Virus record (IMG/VR): IMGVR_UViG_3300042465_007929
Span: 1 to 64,000 of that record
DNA: 64,000 bases
From: a virus
Direction: 5' to 3' (one strand)
The first letter of the stretch is position 1, and each line of letters starts with the position of its first letter. The notes under the pieces were generated by a model, which saw nothing but the letters and a program-made list of their open reading frames with translations, ran no database searches and was not told the DNA's origin. The position numbers were made by a program, and so were the translations under genes. This document shows, piece after piece, positions 49,939-60,218 of this stretch.

Positions 49939-52371
49939 TTAGCTGATCTTCAGTTTATTGTCAATGATTTTTACTGAAATTTTTTGATTTTTTGAATTTT
50001 TAATTATAAATTTAGAAATTGGAACTTGAAACTCAGAACGGACAAGATCCTTAATATTGCGAGCATGAAGTTTGTCGATTTTAATTTTATTTAAAATGGA
50101 TTCTTTTGTTGATGGGTGAAAATTAATTTTGATATTCTTTTCTTTTAATTTTTCTTGAATATTTTTAATTTCAATAGAAACAATAGATTCAAGCTCTTTG
50201 CTGGATAGTTCATTAAATACTAAAATATTATTAATTCTAGCAACAAATTCTGGCTTTAAATATTTTTTTACAGCGTCTTGATAAATAGTCTCTGGTTCTT
50301 CTGTATCATTAATAAAGCCCATTGATTTTTTTTCTTTTTTATCATGACCAATATTACTAGTAAGAATCACGATAGAATTTGTAAATGAAATTTTATTATT
50401 AAGATTATCATTAACATAGCCTTCATCAAGAAGATGAAGCAGCAAATTTAGAATTTCTGGATCGCATTTTTCAACTTCATCAAAAAGAACCACACAATTA
50501 GGATTGCTTCTTACGAACTCAGTAAGAAGTCCTCCTTGCTCGAAACCAACATAACCAGCATTAGCCCCAATCAATTTACTTATGCCTGTTTTCTCTTGAT
50601 ACTCGCTCATGTTGATTTGAATAAAAGCTTTCTCATTACCATAAAAATGTTTTGCAATTTTCTTTGCAGTATATGTTTTACCAACACTCGTAGGTCCGAC
50701 AAAAAACAAACTACATAATGGTTTATTTGGATCATTAAGTCCTACTTTAGCACATGATAAAATATCGGTAATTTGCTCAATATTCTTAGATTGGCCAAAA
50801 ACTTCTTTTTCAATATTCTCTTGGAATGTGGAGAAATCATTGATATTGATCGAGATAGAATTCTTAGAAAGTCCACTTTTTTCAGAAATGACTTCAATCA
50901 CATCAGACAATTTAATTGTGAATTTTTTCTTAAATAAGTCTTCATTAAATATTTTGATTTTTTCAACATAAGAAATTAAAGCATTTTCACATGTGAATTC
51001 ATCTTCTTCATCATTGAATGGTTCATCACGCAATAATTTCTTCATAAGATAATTTTGTAAATCTTGAACTTCATCAGGAAGTTTAATGTTTTTAATTTTT
51101 ACCCTAGCACCAACCAAATCAACAATATCAAATGCTTTATCTGGAAAATTTTTATGAGGAATATAACTATCACAAAGATCAATAATAGCATCAATCACTT
51201 TTGATGGATACTGAACATGATGAAATAATTCATAATCCTCAATACAATTAGAGATGATTTCTTTAGTTTGTTTTTTAGATGGAGCTTCTATAGAGATAGC
51301 GTCAAATCTTCTTTTCATTGCGCCATCCTTTTCGAAATATTTTTTATATTCATTGCTTGTTGTTGCCCCAATACATTTAAAGTTCCCCCTAGCTAGGGCT
51401 GGCTTTAACATATTTGAAGCATCTAACGAACCCTCTGAGCTTCCTGCTCCTACGATGTTATGAATTTCATCAAAAAATAAAATAATATTCTTATGTTCTG
51501 ATGCAGCTTCAATAAGTTCTTTAAATCTTTCTTCAAATTCTCCTCTATATCTAGTACCAGAAATCATTGATGCAAGATCAACACTGTATATTTCTGCATT
51601 TAAAAGATTAGCTGGTACGTTATTATTAATAACTCTTTGCGCTAAACCTTCAATAATTGCTGTTTTTCCTACCCCACCTTCTCCAATAAGAATAGCATTA
51701 CTTTTGACTTTCTTAGAAAGAATTTCAATGAGTTCGTTGATTTCTTTATCCCTGCCAGAAATATTATTAAACACTCCAGAAAGAGCCTTAACATTTAAAA
51801 AAGTACAGTATTTTTCAAATGGTTTTGCTTTTTTCTTTGGTTCTTGATTTTTTAATTTTGATACTTCTTTTGGTTCTATATTTTTTTCTTGTGGTAATTT
51901 TTCCACTTCACAAAAAGATTCAATATGAGATTTAATGATTTTTTTAAATTCATTAGTATCAATATTCTCTTTTGACAGGAAAGCGCAAAACTCATCTGAG
52001 TTTTCTAAAATAGAATAAAAAATATGTTCTATCCCAATATAATCATGTTCATAAACTTCAGAAAGTTTTTGAGCATAAGAAATTACTGTTTCTGTTTCTT
52101 TATGCCAAGAACTTTTAAAAATTTCATCATAAAATTCATCTGGATTGTTTTTAGCATATTTTATAATTAAAGATTTGAAATCTATGTCTTCAATAATTAT
52201 TTCATTGATCTCTAACATCATAGTTAGATCTTCAGATAAATTTAATAAACACCCATAAAATAAATGTGAATTGTTGATGCGGCCATGCGAATATTCTACT
52301 GCAAATTCCTTGGCTGATTTATAAGCTTTTTTAGCTCTTGGTGTTAAATTGAAATTATTTATTCCCATCAT
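49939..52371 (-). CDS. ClpA/ClpC-like double AAA+ unfoldase (810 aa)
   Basis: The N-terminal 150 residues are a Clp N-domain ([20 protein letters not shown]). NBD1 has Walker A GEGGVGKT and Walker [12 protein letters not shown]2 has Walker A GPTSVGKT and Walker B VLFDEVEK. The linker between the two NBDs is short, so the ClpB/Hsp104 coiled-coil middle domain is absent, as in ClpA. At residues 684-686 is MGF, in the place of the IGL/IGF ClpP-docking loop of ClpA/ClpX. It probably unfolds proteins and may feed host ClpP. It lies upstream of the small 77-aa gene and directly downstream of the polymerase genes. Confidence 0.88.
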   Translation of the reverse strand: MMGINNFNLTPRAKKAYKSAKEFAVEYSHGRINNSHLFYGCLLNLSEDLTMMLEINEIIIEDIDFKSLIIKYAKNNPDEFYDEIFKSSWHKETETVISYAQKLSEVYEHDYIGIEHIFYSILENSDEFCAFLSKENIDTNEFKKIIKSHIESFCEVEKLPQEKNIEPKEVSKLKNQEPKKKAKPFEKYCTFLNVKALSGVFNNISGRDKEINELIEILSKKVKSNAILIGEGGVGKTAIIEGLAQRVINNNVPANLLNAEIYSVDLASMISGTRYRGEFEERFKELIEAASEHKNIILFFDEIHNIVGAGSSEGSLDASNMLKPALARGNFKCIGATTSNEYKKYFEKDGAMKRRFDAISIEAPSKKQTKEIISNCIEDYELFHHVQYPSKVIDAIIDLCDSYIPHKNFPDKAFDIVDLVGARVKIKNIKLPDEVQDLQNYLMKKLLRDEPFNDEEDEFTCENALISYVEKIKIFNEDLFKKKFTIKLSDVIEVISEKSGLSKNSISININDFSTFQENIEKEVFGQSKNIEQITDILSCAKVGLNDPNKPLCSLFFVGPTSVGKTYTAKKIAKHFYGNEKAFIQINMSEYQEKTGISKLIGANAGYVGFEQGGLLTEFVRSNPNCVVLFDEVEKCDPEILNLLLHLLDEGYVNDNLNNKISFTNSIVILTSNIGHDKKEKKSMGFINDTEEPETIYQDAVKKYLKPEFVARINNILVFNELSSKELESIVSIEIKNIQEKLKEKNIKINFHPSTKESILNKIKIDKLHARNIKDLVRSEFQVPISKFIIKNSKNQKISVKIIDNKLKIS

Positions 52372-52382
52372 ATTTTTTACAC

Positions 52383-54944
52383 TTATTTAAGTTGTGAAAG
52401 TTTCATATAGATTTTGTCTTCAAGAGTTGTGATTTTATCAATAAAAATAATATCGTCCCCCTTAGTCCCTGTGATAATGACAATATTATCTTTGACTGGT
52501 AATTTTTTACCAGAGTTTACATACTCAGTCAATCTTTCTTTATTAGCGCTATCCATAAATAATCCACAAACAGAACCTACATCGTCCTGAAGATCCATTC
52601 TAGCGTATTTGTTTCCATTGGAACTTGTTCTCTTCATGATGTCGGTAATCACGCCCACGAACTGGATATTGCCTCTAGGCTCAACACCTTTGATCTGTTG
52701 AGAAGAAAGTAAATCAGTATGGTTATACCCACTAAAAATTTGTCTGATATTATAAGAGTAACTATAACCTAAAAGCTCTGATTCAAAAAACCAATTAGCA
52801 AACTTAATGTGGCTCCTATTCATTTCATAGATGCTTTTATAAGGCTCATATTTTTTCTTGAATGTCTCAAATCTCTTGGCAGTAAATAGTGGTTTATTAT
52901 CATCAGCAGGAAGAGAATCTTTTTGATATTCATGAATACAGCGAAGAATGTCATAATCGTATTTAGCGCCAAGCTCCACAATATTTCTCTTTTCTCTATC
53001 ACTAAGAATATTAAACGTTTGAGCCTCTAACACGAGTTTACATCGATCTTTAGTCACGAATGAGTCAAGCAGTCCAGCTTGAATAAGAGCTGAGAAGCAA
53101 CCAATATTTAAACTAGATTGTTTTGCCGCCATGAACGCTTCATACTTATTAGAAAACGAACCTTCTCTGAACTCCAGTAGAGCTTCTAGCGACTTATCCG
53201 ATACTCCTTTAATGCAATTTAATCCATAACGGATGTTCTTGCATTCTATCTTGAAATCAATATCTGATTTATTGAGATCAGGAGGAAGTAGTTTGATATC
53301 AAAAAACGATAGTTCTTGTGATATTTTACGAATCTCGTCAAGAGAATCTGGTTCAAATCTTGCAAATTTTAAAAGAGCAAGAAAGAATTCCTGCGGATAG
53401 TTGAATTTGAGATAAACTGTGATTGCGGCGAGATTAGCATAAGAAATACTGTGGCTCTTGTTGAATGAATAGTTAGCAGAATCTTCAGCAACTTTCCAGA
53501 GAACTTCTGCAATTTCAGAATCAAGATTATGTTCTTCGATTTTTTTAGAAATCTTCTCTTTCCACTCTCCCATTTGATCCACTTTCTTCTTGCCAACGAT
53601 GCGTCGAAGTTGTTCTGATTCATCAAGAGAGAATCCGACTTTTACCGCCATCTTCATCAACTGCTCCTGATAAAGTGGAATGCCGCCTGTATAACTAAGG
53701 ACATCATCAAAGAATGGATGAACAGATTGAAAGTCTCCAGTCCTTACATAATCAGCATACCTATCCTTAAAGTCTAATGCTCCGGGTCGAGCGATAGCTA
53801 CAACAGCAGAAAGCTCCTCTAGGCTCCGTGGAGCGATTAGCTTACATACTTTGAAGTTGGTATCTGCTTCAATCTGGAAGAGTCCCTGTGGCTGCTCTAG
53901 GCAAGCTAAAGCTGCGTAGATAGATGGGTGTTGAACGTCAATATCATCTACATTGATTCCGATGTTTTTACAAACAGAATGCACTACAGATAATGTACGA
54001 AGACCAAGAATATCAAATTTCACGCTAAGGCTTGCGACATCATTCATATCATAACCAGAAACCAAAGAATCGTCATTGGTTTTTTGCAATGGCATAATAT
54101 CTTCAACATCATAAAAACTAATACAAATGCCAGAAGGATGAACGCCTGTATTCTTATTTAGACCCTCAAGTTTTTTAGCAATATTATATGACTTAGGATA
54201 TTCATCAGCATACTTCTTGAACGTTTCACTCTCTTCGTATGCCACATCAAGCTTTGCGACCTTGCCAAACTTCTTTGGAATTGAATCACTAATTTCATTA
54301 ACTTGAGTTTCTGAAAGTTCATCTACGATCTTGCCGCATTCTTTAATACAGAGTTTACCACTTAGGGTATTCAACGTAAGAATCTTGCAGGTTCGACCTT
54401 TGTACTTGCGATTGATATAATCAATAACTTCTGCGCGACGATCATATGAAATATCATTGTCTACGTCAGCAAGAAGTCCGCCATCAAGATAGATTTCTCC
54501 GTTATGTTCAATCTTTCTAGCGCGACTTTTAGAGACAAATCTCTCGAAGAAAAGGTCATATTGAATAGGATCAATATTAGTTACTCCAATAACATAAAGA
54601 ACTAGAGATCCTGCGGCAGATCCACGACCCGCACCAGTAGGAATTCCATTTTCCTTACAGTAATTAAGTATATCCCAATTCAGAAGAATATAATCAATGA
54701 ACCCAAGATCATCGAGAACAGAAAGCTCTTCTTTTAAACGATCATAATATTTTTGAACATTATCTTTCTTATCGATTCCTCTGCCTAGAAGACCTTTATA
54801 GCAGAGTCTACGAAGAAAGTTAAAATTAGATTGATCCTCGGAACATCCGACATAATCATAATATTTCTTTTCAATTTTAATTTGAGGCAGTTTGACTCCA
54901 ACTGGAAATGGAGTATCATATTTTTTATAGTCAGAAAAATTCAT
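52383..54944 (-). CDS. dnaE: DNA polymerase III alpha, polymerase core and C-terminal domains (853 aa)
   Basis: The palm motifs are TGAGRGSAAGSLVLYVIGVT (about 99-118) and the catalytic Asp triad region LLADVDNDISYDRRAEVI (about 156-173). GGIPLYQEQLMKMAVKVGFS and FNKSHSISYANLAAITVYLK follow, and an OB fold (GVITDIMKRTSSNGNKYAR) lies near residue 772. The PHP domain that normally begins DnaE is absent; it is encoded two genes upstream at 55563-56324. The start overlaps the exonuclease stop by 4 nt. It is the replicative DNA polymerase of the phage. Confidence 0.92.
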   Translation of the reverse strand: MNFSDYKKYDTPFPVGVKLPQIKIEKKYYDYVGCSEDQSNFNFLRRLCYKGLLGRGIDKKDNVQKYYDRLKEELSVLDDLGFIDYILLNWDILNYCKENGIPTGAGRGSAAGSLVLYVIGVTNIDPIQYDLFFERFVSKSRARKIEHNGEIYLDGGLLADVDNDISYDRRAEVIDYINRKYKGRTCKILTLNTLSGKLCIKECGKIVDELSETQVNEISDSIPKKFGKVAKLDVAYEESETFKKYADEYPKSYNIAKKLEGLNKNTGVHPSGICISFYDVEDIMPLQKTNDDSLVSGYDMNDVASLSVKFDILGLRTLSVVHSVCKNIGINVDDIDVQHPSIYAALACLEQPQGLFQIEADTNFKVCKLIAPRSLEELSAVVAIARPGALDFKDRYADYVRTGDFQSVHPFFDDVLSYTGGIPLYQEQLMKMAVKVGFSLDESEQLRRIVGKKKVDQMGEWKEKISKKIEEHNLDSEIAEVLWKVAEDSANYSFNKSHSISYANLAAITVYLKFNYPQEFFLALLKFARFEPDSLDEIRKISQELSFFDIKLLPPDLNKSDIDFKIECKNIRYGLNCIKGVSDKSLEALLEFREGSFSNKYEAFMAAKQSSLNIGCFSALIQAGLLDSFVTKDRCKLVLEAQTFNILSDREKRNIVELGAKYDYDILRCIHEYQKDSLPADDNKPLFTAKRFETFKKKYEPYKSIYEMNRSHIKFANWFFESELLGYSYSYNIRQIFSGYNHTDLLSSQQIKGVEPRGNIQFVGVITDIMKRTSSNGNKYARMDLQDDVGSVCGLFMDSANKERLTEYVNSGKKLPVKDNIVIITGTKGDDIIFIDKITTLEDKIYMKLSQLK

Positions 54945-55573
54945 AATTCGATTTCAAAGAGTTGTTTTTTAAAGATTTTATAAGTCATTTCTACGTCGTA
55001 GAGCGCATCATGAAGTTTGCGTTCATCAAATGCAATTTCATATTTTTTCAAGAGAGCTAACTGCGAAGCTTTAACTGTTCTATCTCGATGATTAAGCAGT
55101 TTATATTGCCAGCTAATTAAATTATCTTTTTGCACTGGAATTTGTTTAGCGATAGCCATAGCAAGGCAACGAGTGTCAATAATACGATCAATAAAAGAAT
55201 AGTCGGGCTTTAAACCTATTAGCTTACGCCAAATATTAATCATATAAACATCAAAGCCAAGAACATTTTGTCCAATAAGCTTATATTGTGGATCGTAAAG
55301 ATATTTAGAAAATTTATTAAATGCTTCTGTAGCATCTATAGCTTTTCTTTCATAATATTCTTGAGAAAATCCAGTGACTTTCGCTGCGCCTTCAGAAACT
55401 TTAAGATCATCCCACTTGATATAAATATCAAACTTTTCAAGAATCTTATCTCCTTGGGCGACAATCCAAGCCATTTGCCAAGGCTTAGAATGAACTAAGT
55501 TTAAACCTTCAGTCTCACTATCAAAAATAATATATTTTTGCTGTTTATCGAATCTAAGTAGATCAGTTTGCAT
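54941..55573 (-). CDS. dnaQ: DnaQ-type 3'-5' proofreading exonuclease (210 aa)
   Basis: The DEDDh residues are visible: FDSETEGL (D, E, residues about 17-24), GQNVLGFD (D, about 102-109) and LHDALYD (H, D, about 189-195). It should supply proofreading for the alpha subunit. It sits between the PHP-like gene (11-nt overlap) and the polymerase core (4-nt overlap), the same linear order in which the exonuclease is embedded in PolC. Confidence 0.88.
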   Translation of the reverse strand: MQTDLLRFDKQQKYIIFDSETEGLNLVHSKPWQMAWIVAQGDKILEKFDIYIKWDDLKVSEGAAKVTGFSQEYYERKAIDATEAFNKFSKYLYDPQYKLIGQNVLGFDVYMINIWRKLIGLKPDYSFIDRIIDTRCLAMAIAKQIPVQKDNLISWQYKLLNHRDRTVKASQLALLKKYEIAFDERKLHDALYDVEMTYKIFKKQLFEIEL

Positions 55574-56324
55574 TTTGTTCTAGGTAACTTTCAAAGCTGA
55601 ATTCATCGCTTCCAAAGTGATTGAGATTGGGGCTTGATAAAGATGCCGCTTTTCCAAAGCTACGATTGCAAAGAATCTTATAGGTTTGAAGTGCTGCATA
55701 GTCTTTTTTGTCTTTATAATAAATAGACTTAACACGCTTTCTTTTGTAATCATATCCACTAGAAGCAAAGTGGTCAATATGATTTTCGATAATAGCATCA
55801 AAAGGAAGGCTATTGTTTTCCAAAAAGAATGAAGGCTTAATACTTGAGAAATCAGGAACGCAGTTCGCTAGATACATCTGATTATTAAAAATAAATGAAT
55901 CATAAAACGGAATCACCAAATCAACATCATCTTTTTCCCAAATTGAATTTAAATATTTAAAGTCAATTCTATTATTGCAGTTCATTGCAGAATGAGATGA
56001 AATCTTATTCAATAACTTGCATCCATTATCATTCTTAGAAAAGATAATAATCTTATGATTTGATGTTGCTGATTCATCAGAAACATCATTGCAGCATGTT
56101 AATCTTAGACCAAAGATTAATTGAATATCATTTTCTTTGCAAACGTTGTGAGCTTTAATAAAGCCTGTCATACGATCCTCTACCAATACAAGGGTTTTAA
56201 TATTGTGATCGTTGCAAATAGTGATGATGCTATCTGGACCTTCGGACTCTTCCGAAGTGTCTAAAGTCAAAATAGACTTCCCGATAGAATAAGTGCTTTT
56301 CCATATTGGAATAATAGGGGTCAT
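55563..56324 (-). CDS. Degenerate PHP-domain protein, N-terminal part of DNA polymerase III alpha (253 aa)
   Basis: The segment KSTYSIGKSILTLDTSEESE, then ITICNDHNIKTLVLVEDRMT, then DIQLIFGLRLTC aligns with the start of a DnaE PHP domain (HSxYSxxxG...DHGxxxG...PIIGxExY). The metal-binding His/Asp positions are mostly lost, so it is probably not a phosphatase. The C-terminal 60 residues (KDYAALQTYKILCNRSFGKA) match the PHP-to-palm connection. With the next two genes it makes a split DnaE. Confidence 0.72.
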   Translation of the reverse strand: MTPIIPIWKSTYSIGKSILTLDTSEESEGPDSIITICNDHNIKTLVLVEDRMTGFIKAHNVCKENDIQLIFGLRLTCCNDVSDESATSNHKIIIFSKNDNGCKLLNKISSHSAMNCNNRIDFKYLNSIWEKDDVDLVIPFYDSFIFNNQMYLANCVPDFSSIKPSFFLENNSLPFDAIIENHIDHFASSGYDYKRKRVKSIYYKDKKDYAALQTYKILCNRSFGKAASLSSPNLNHFGSDEFSFESYLEQNAN

Positions 56325-56371
56325 ACGTTCAGTATAACCCCTATCGAAATTTGGACAAGTAAAATTTTAAC

Positions 56372-57388
56372 TTATTTTTGAAATTTAGGACAACCTCCGT
56401 AGTATTTCATTTCAAAATTTCCACCTTCTGGAACTAGTTTCTCAGAAAATTCTTCTTCTCTAATAGAAGTTACAAATTCTTTGTTTTTATTAAAAATATG
56501 ATAATAAAAGAATGGGAATTTTGATGAACAATGCCACATTAATGATCCATCTTTTTTAAGATGCCCCTCATAATCAGCCCTGCCACAAACTAGTTTACCA
56601 GCGAATCCCTCATCCTTTGCAGGATAACCTTTATCATAAGCAAAATTAGATTTGCCAGTTTTTTCAGTAAACTTATTAAGCGTTTCTTGTATTCCTGTTA
56701 AGAAATATTCAAAACCTTCAAGTTCGTCATCTGAAAGTTGATCCATTTTTAAATGACCCTTACCTCTGCAATCAAACTTAATAAATAAGAACTCTGAGTT
56801 TCTTTTAATATACTCTGGATACAAATATTTGACTGCAAGACTGTACATTAAATCCTGCATATTATCTGAGGCTTCTTTACCTTCAAAAACTCCTTTGGAA
56901 GTTTTAAAATCTCTAATAAGAATTCGACTTTGTTTTTTAAATAGGAATAGTTTATCGATAAAACCTAAGATTCTATAATTTTTGCCATCCTCATTAATAT
57001 TTAAATCAAATTTTTCTTCGCTAAGAGCTTGAGACAATTCTTTATCCTCTTCACCGAAGAAATCAAAGTTTAACCCCTCAACTGTCATTGAATTAATAAG
57101 ATCAACATTTTCTTGGTCAGCAATGTTGTATTTTTTTACATAAGCCATCACCATTCTTTCTATAGGCTTTGACGCAAAGATATCTTGAGCTTTTACAATC
57201 GAATCATAATGATGCTTATGTTTTGGATTGCCAAGATTTTCAAAAATAGCATGGCATATACTGCCCCTTAAATTACCATGATTATTTTTATTGGGTAATT
57301 TAAGTTTATAATTTGTCCAGTAAAGCCAACTACATGTTTGCAGTGTTTTGATTCTGGATGCTGATAGTGGGGTATTAGGCTCGGTCAT
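56372..57388 (-). CDS. PD-(D/E)XK nuclease, Cas4/RecB-like (338 aa)
   Basis: The start LSASRIKTLQTCSWLYWTNY, then NLRGSICHAIFENLGNPK, is the N-terminal helix-loop of RecB/AddB/Cas4-type nucleases. The catalytic segment is RILGFIDKLFLFKKQSRILI then RDFKTSKG (D...DxK). A Cys in QTCSWLYW and three C-terminal Cys (VCGRADY, WHCSSK, GGCPKF) suggest an iron-sulfur site. It overlaps the primase gene by 14 nt. It probably trims replication or recombination intermediates. Confidence 0.8.
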   Translation of the reverse strand: MTEPNTPLSASRIKTLQTCSWLYWTNYKLKLPNKNNHGNLRGSICHAIFENLGNPKHKHHYDSIVKAQDIFASKPIERMVMAYVKKYNIADQENVDLINSMTVEGLNFDFFGEEDKELSQALSEEKFDLNINEDGKNYRILGFIDKLFLFKKQSRILIRDFKTSKGVFEGKEASDNMQDLMYSLAVKYLYPEYIKRNSEFLFIKFDCRGKGHLKMDQLSDDELEGFEYFLTGIQETLNKFTEKTGKSNFAYDKGYPAKDEGFAGKLVCGRADYEGHLKKDGSLMWHCSSKFPFFYYHIFNKNKEFVTSIREEEFSEKLVPEGGNFEMKYYGGCPKFQK

Positions 57389-58451
57389 TACAAAGTTTTG
57401 AAAATTTAGTTACATCTTTAGCATTGAAAAGCATGGGATTTTTTTCAACAAAACTTAGAATAGCTTTTATTTGCTTATCTTTGTCAATCTCCTGTGAGAG
57501 CCAGTCTTTAAGATTATATCCGCTTTCATGAGCAATTCCAAAGTCATTATGAGGCTTTGGCGGCAGCTTGATAACTAATTGATTAAGGTCGAAAAACTTA
57601 CTAAGATTCATGAAAATCTTAATGGATGAAATAAGTCCATGATTCTTTTCTGATTCTGAATCGTTATTATTGGAAATAATAATTCGATCAATCTCTTTGC
57701 CACTAAGGTATGAAATGATTTTTGGATTAATACCAAGACCGAAAGTAACTAGAGAATTCTTAATGCCTTGATCGAATAATGCCATACTATCACCAATGCT
57801 CTCTACAAGAATAACTTCTTTAGCTTGATCAATATATTCATCTACTATTGTAGGGGCTGGAACATATGCTGGATAAACCCAATTCTTTCTCTTGCCAAGA
57901 TGCTTCCATTTAGCGAAATCATTTTCATTGTCTACTTTTCGCCCAGAGAATCCAATAATTTGTTTATTCTCATCATAGATTGGAAAAACCATCCTGCGAT
58001 ACATTTGTCCCACACCAGCAAGACCAACTTTAAAAAACTTTTGAGTAGTTTCTGAAATTGATTTATTTTTATAAAAATTGTAATTAGGAAACAATCTTTC
58101 TAGCGCGGATTCTGGATAAATTTTTTCCATTTCAATTAATTCTTTGTTTTCTGTATAGGTATAAGTTTCGCCTTTTTGAATACTGCTGAGTATGGTCTTT
58201 AATTTACACTTATCATCTTTTAATGTAAGTTGAATCAAAGCCTCTAAGGGTTTAGATCCCTTATTCTCAATATAATCATTCCATACTCCAGTATTCTTGT
58301 AAATCTGAACTGCTGTTTTGTTATCGCCATTTCTATAAATAGCACTAGTTCTCCAATGATTGCCACAATCAATAAGTTTGTACCCTATCGATTCTAACAC
58401 TTCTTTAATGCTATTAGAATCTATCGAAGTTGGGGAGGTCGTCATTGTCAT
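57375..58451 (-). CDS. dnaG: DnaG-type primase, TOPRIM (358 aa)
   Basis: The TOPRIM core is EVILVESIGDSMALFDQGIK (Glu, about 208-227), then DRIIISNNNDSESEKNHGLI (Asn/Asp positions, about 249-268). An N-terminal WRTSAIYRNGDNKTAVQIYK segment stands where a CHC2 zinc finger lies in bacterial DnaG, without obvious Cys. FPNYNFYKNKSISETTQKFF then MVFPIYDENKQIIGFSGRKV is the RNA-polymerase domain. It overlaps the helicase gene by 38 nt. It lays down RNA primers. Confidence 0.85.
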   Translation of the reverse strand: MTMTTSPTSIDSNSIKEVLESIGYKLIDCGNHWRTSAIYRNGDNKTAVQIYKNTGVWNDYIENKGSKPLEALIQLTLKDDKCKLKTILSSIQKGETYTYTENKELIEMEKIYPESALERLFPNYNFYKNKSISETTQKFFKVGLAGVGQMYRRMVFPIYDENKQIIGFSGRKVDNENDFAKWKHLGKRKNWVYPAYVPAPTIVDEYIDQAKEVILVESIGDSMALFDQGIKNSLVTFGLGINPKIISYLSGKEIDRIIISNNNDSESEKNHGLISSIKIFMNLSKFFDLNQLVIKLPPKPHNDFGIAHESGYNLKDWLSQEIDKDKQIKAILSFVEKNPMLFNAKDVTKFSKLCNDRA

Positions 58452-59931
58452 CTGAATCTTCTAGTTCTTGATCTCCTTCTAGAGCTTTAGCAATATCTCT
58501 CAAATCACCACATTCTGCAATATTAAAATTAGCAAATTCTAAATTAACAAAATTCTTGCGAAGTGCATCTCCAATACGAACTGGCTCAACAGCGCCAGCA
58601 ATATCTTTTCCCAAATGTCGAGCTTTAACATTAATAAGCTTATGAGTACCAAATCGAACTCCTTCTGTTTGGATCTCATCAGCGGTTTTATTTCTAAGAA
58701 TAAACATATGAGAACAGAACTGAGTAATACGGTCAGAAAGAGATACAACGCTTTCATCATCAATAACATTAGCCGCCATTCGATTATTAGTAATACCACT
58801 TCGGTTAGATTGAACAGAAGTAATCATTGGGATAACTGGATTACCATCCTCAAGAATCTCTTTCTGAATGCATTTCTTAAACTTATCAACCATCTCACCA
58901 ACAGTTTGCCATTCGCTTTTTCCAGCTCCAGATTCTGAAGTAGTCTTAATATAATCGAATGAGAAAATCATTTGATTGCCACGGCCAACTTTGGAATAAT
59001 AGAAGCGCTTGAGGGTATCAATCATTGAGTCTACATCCATACCACCAACATTATAATAATAGAATTGAAGATCTTTAATTTTAGACCAAACACTGCGAAC
59101 CTTATCTACAACTTCTTGCCCAGCCCTACGCCAGTTACCACTTTCAATCAGATGCATTGGTACTCCTGATAGAGCAGCGCATTGACGCATTACAAGCTCT
59201 TCCTTGCTCATCTCTCCATTGTCAAAGTGAAGAACTGGAACATTGTATTTAGCGCTAACCTTAGTGGCGTAGTGCATACAAAACTGAGTCTTACCCACTC
59301 CAGAACGAGCTACAATAACTGTAATATTTCCCGGACGAAGAAGCGATCCATAAATCTCATTAACCTTTGGGTGTGGACCCATCATTCCAAATTCAGTAAT
59401 AGGATTATTACCCCGTTCTTCAATGATGTCTTCCATATCAGCATAGATATTCTCAGGGACATCCTTTCCGATCTCATAGAGATTAATCTTGGAATTATAA
59501 ATACCATCTGCACACTCAACAATTTGCTGATATGAAGATTCTGGCGACATAGACTTCATTGCCTTTGCCATTTCCTGAGATGAATTAAAAATCTCTCTAC
59601 GGATAGAGAATTTCTTCAACTCTTTAGCTGTCTTAACTAAATTACCTGCTGGAACTTTTCTTAAAGCCAAAGACTTGATATAGTCAGATGGGTTTAGATT
59701 ATCTTCAAAGGATAAACCAATAGAATTGATTCTTTGAGCAATAATAATCTCATCAATCTCATCACCAGCATCAATAGCTTGTTTAATAATTGTAAAAATA
59801 GCACTATGAAGATTACTCTGCTCAGAGTAAAAATCAGATGCATCAATAAAATTAGAAATCTGTGAAAAATGCTGTGACTCTTTAATAAGCCCAGCGAGGA
59901 GTTGTTTTTCTATTTCGAAGTTATAAATCAT
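58414..59931 (-). CDS. dnaB: DnaB-type replicative helicase (505 aa)
   Basis: An N-terminal DnaB domain (EKQLLAGLIKESQHFSQISN) leads to the RecA-like motor. The Walker A is ARSGVGKT (about 209-216), followed by HFDNGEMSKEELVMRQCAAL, QMIFSFDYIKTTSES (Walker B) and PVIPMITSVQSNRSGI (H3/H4). It forms a hexamer that unwinds DNA ahead of the polymerase and recruits the primase encoded just downstream. Confidence 0.92.
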   Translation of the reverse strand: MIYNFEIEKQLLAGLIKESQHFSQISNFIDASDFYSEQSNLHSAIFTIIKQAIDAGDEIDEIIIAQRINSIGLSFEDNLNPSDYIKSLALRKVPAGNLVKTAKELKKFSIRREIFNSSQEMAKAMKSMSPESSYQQIVECADGIYNSKINLYEIGKDVPENIYADMEDIIEERGNNPITEFGMMGPHPKVNEIYGSLLRPGNITVIVARSGVGKTQFCMHYATKVSAKYNVPVLHFDNGEMSKEELVMRQCAALSGVPMHLIESGNWRRAGQEVVDKVRSVWSKIKDLQFYYYNVGGMDVDSMIDTLKRFYYSKVGRGNQMIFSFDYIKTTSESGAGKSEWQTVGEMVDKFKKCIQKEILEDGNPVIPMITSVQSNRSGITNNRMAANVIDDESVVSLSDRITQFCSHMFILRNKTADEIQTEGVRFGTHKLINVKARHLGKDIAGAVEPVRIGDALRKNFVNLEFANFNIAECGDLRDIAKALEGDQELEDSDDNDDLPNFDRF

Positions 59932-59971
59932 CTCGTAGTTATTCTATCGTTCTATCTAAGGTATGCAAGCT

Positions 59972-60217
59972 TTATTCGTCAATCATTTCACTATCGCTAT
60001 CTGTCCTAATTAAATAATCAGACATTGCTTTTTTTAGACCAAGTTCAGTGATAACTGAATCGAATCTTGAATAAATCATTGGGCATCCCTTTTCAGTGAC
60101 ACACGCGATAATTAATCCTTTATATTTATCTGAATCACCACTCAATTCATAAAGTTTATTAACTAAGCTATCTGGGATGCTAAATTCTGGTTGTTCGTCT
60201 GGTTCAAATTCTTCCAT
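59972..60217 (-). CDS. Small acidic hypothetical protein (81 aa)
   Basis: The ATG at 60217 follows the upstream stop by 1 nt; an upstream in-frame ATG at 60244 would overlap it by 26 nt. The product is acidic (EEFEPDEQPEFSIPDSLV) with a helical C-terminus. It lies inside the replication operon, but no function is visible. Confidence 0.6.
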   Translation of the reverse strand: MEEFEPDEQPEFSIPDSLVNKLYELSGDSDKYKGLIIACVTEKGCPMIYSRFDSVITELGLKKAMSDYLIRTDSDSEMIDE

Positions 60218-60218
60218 A

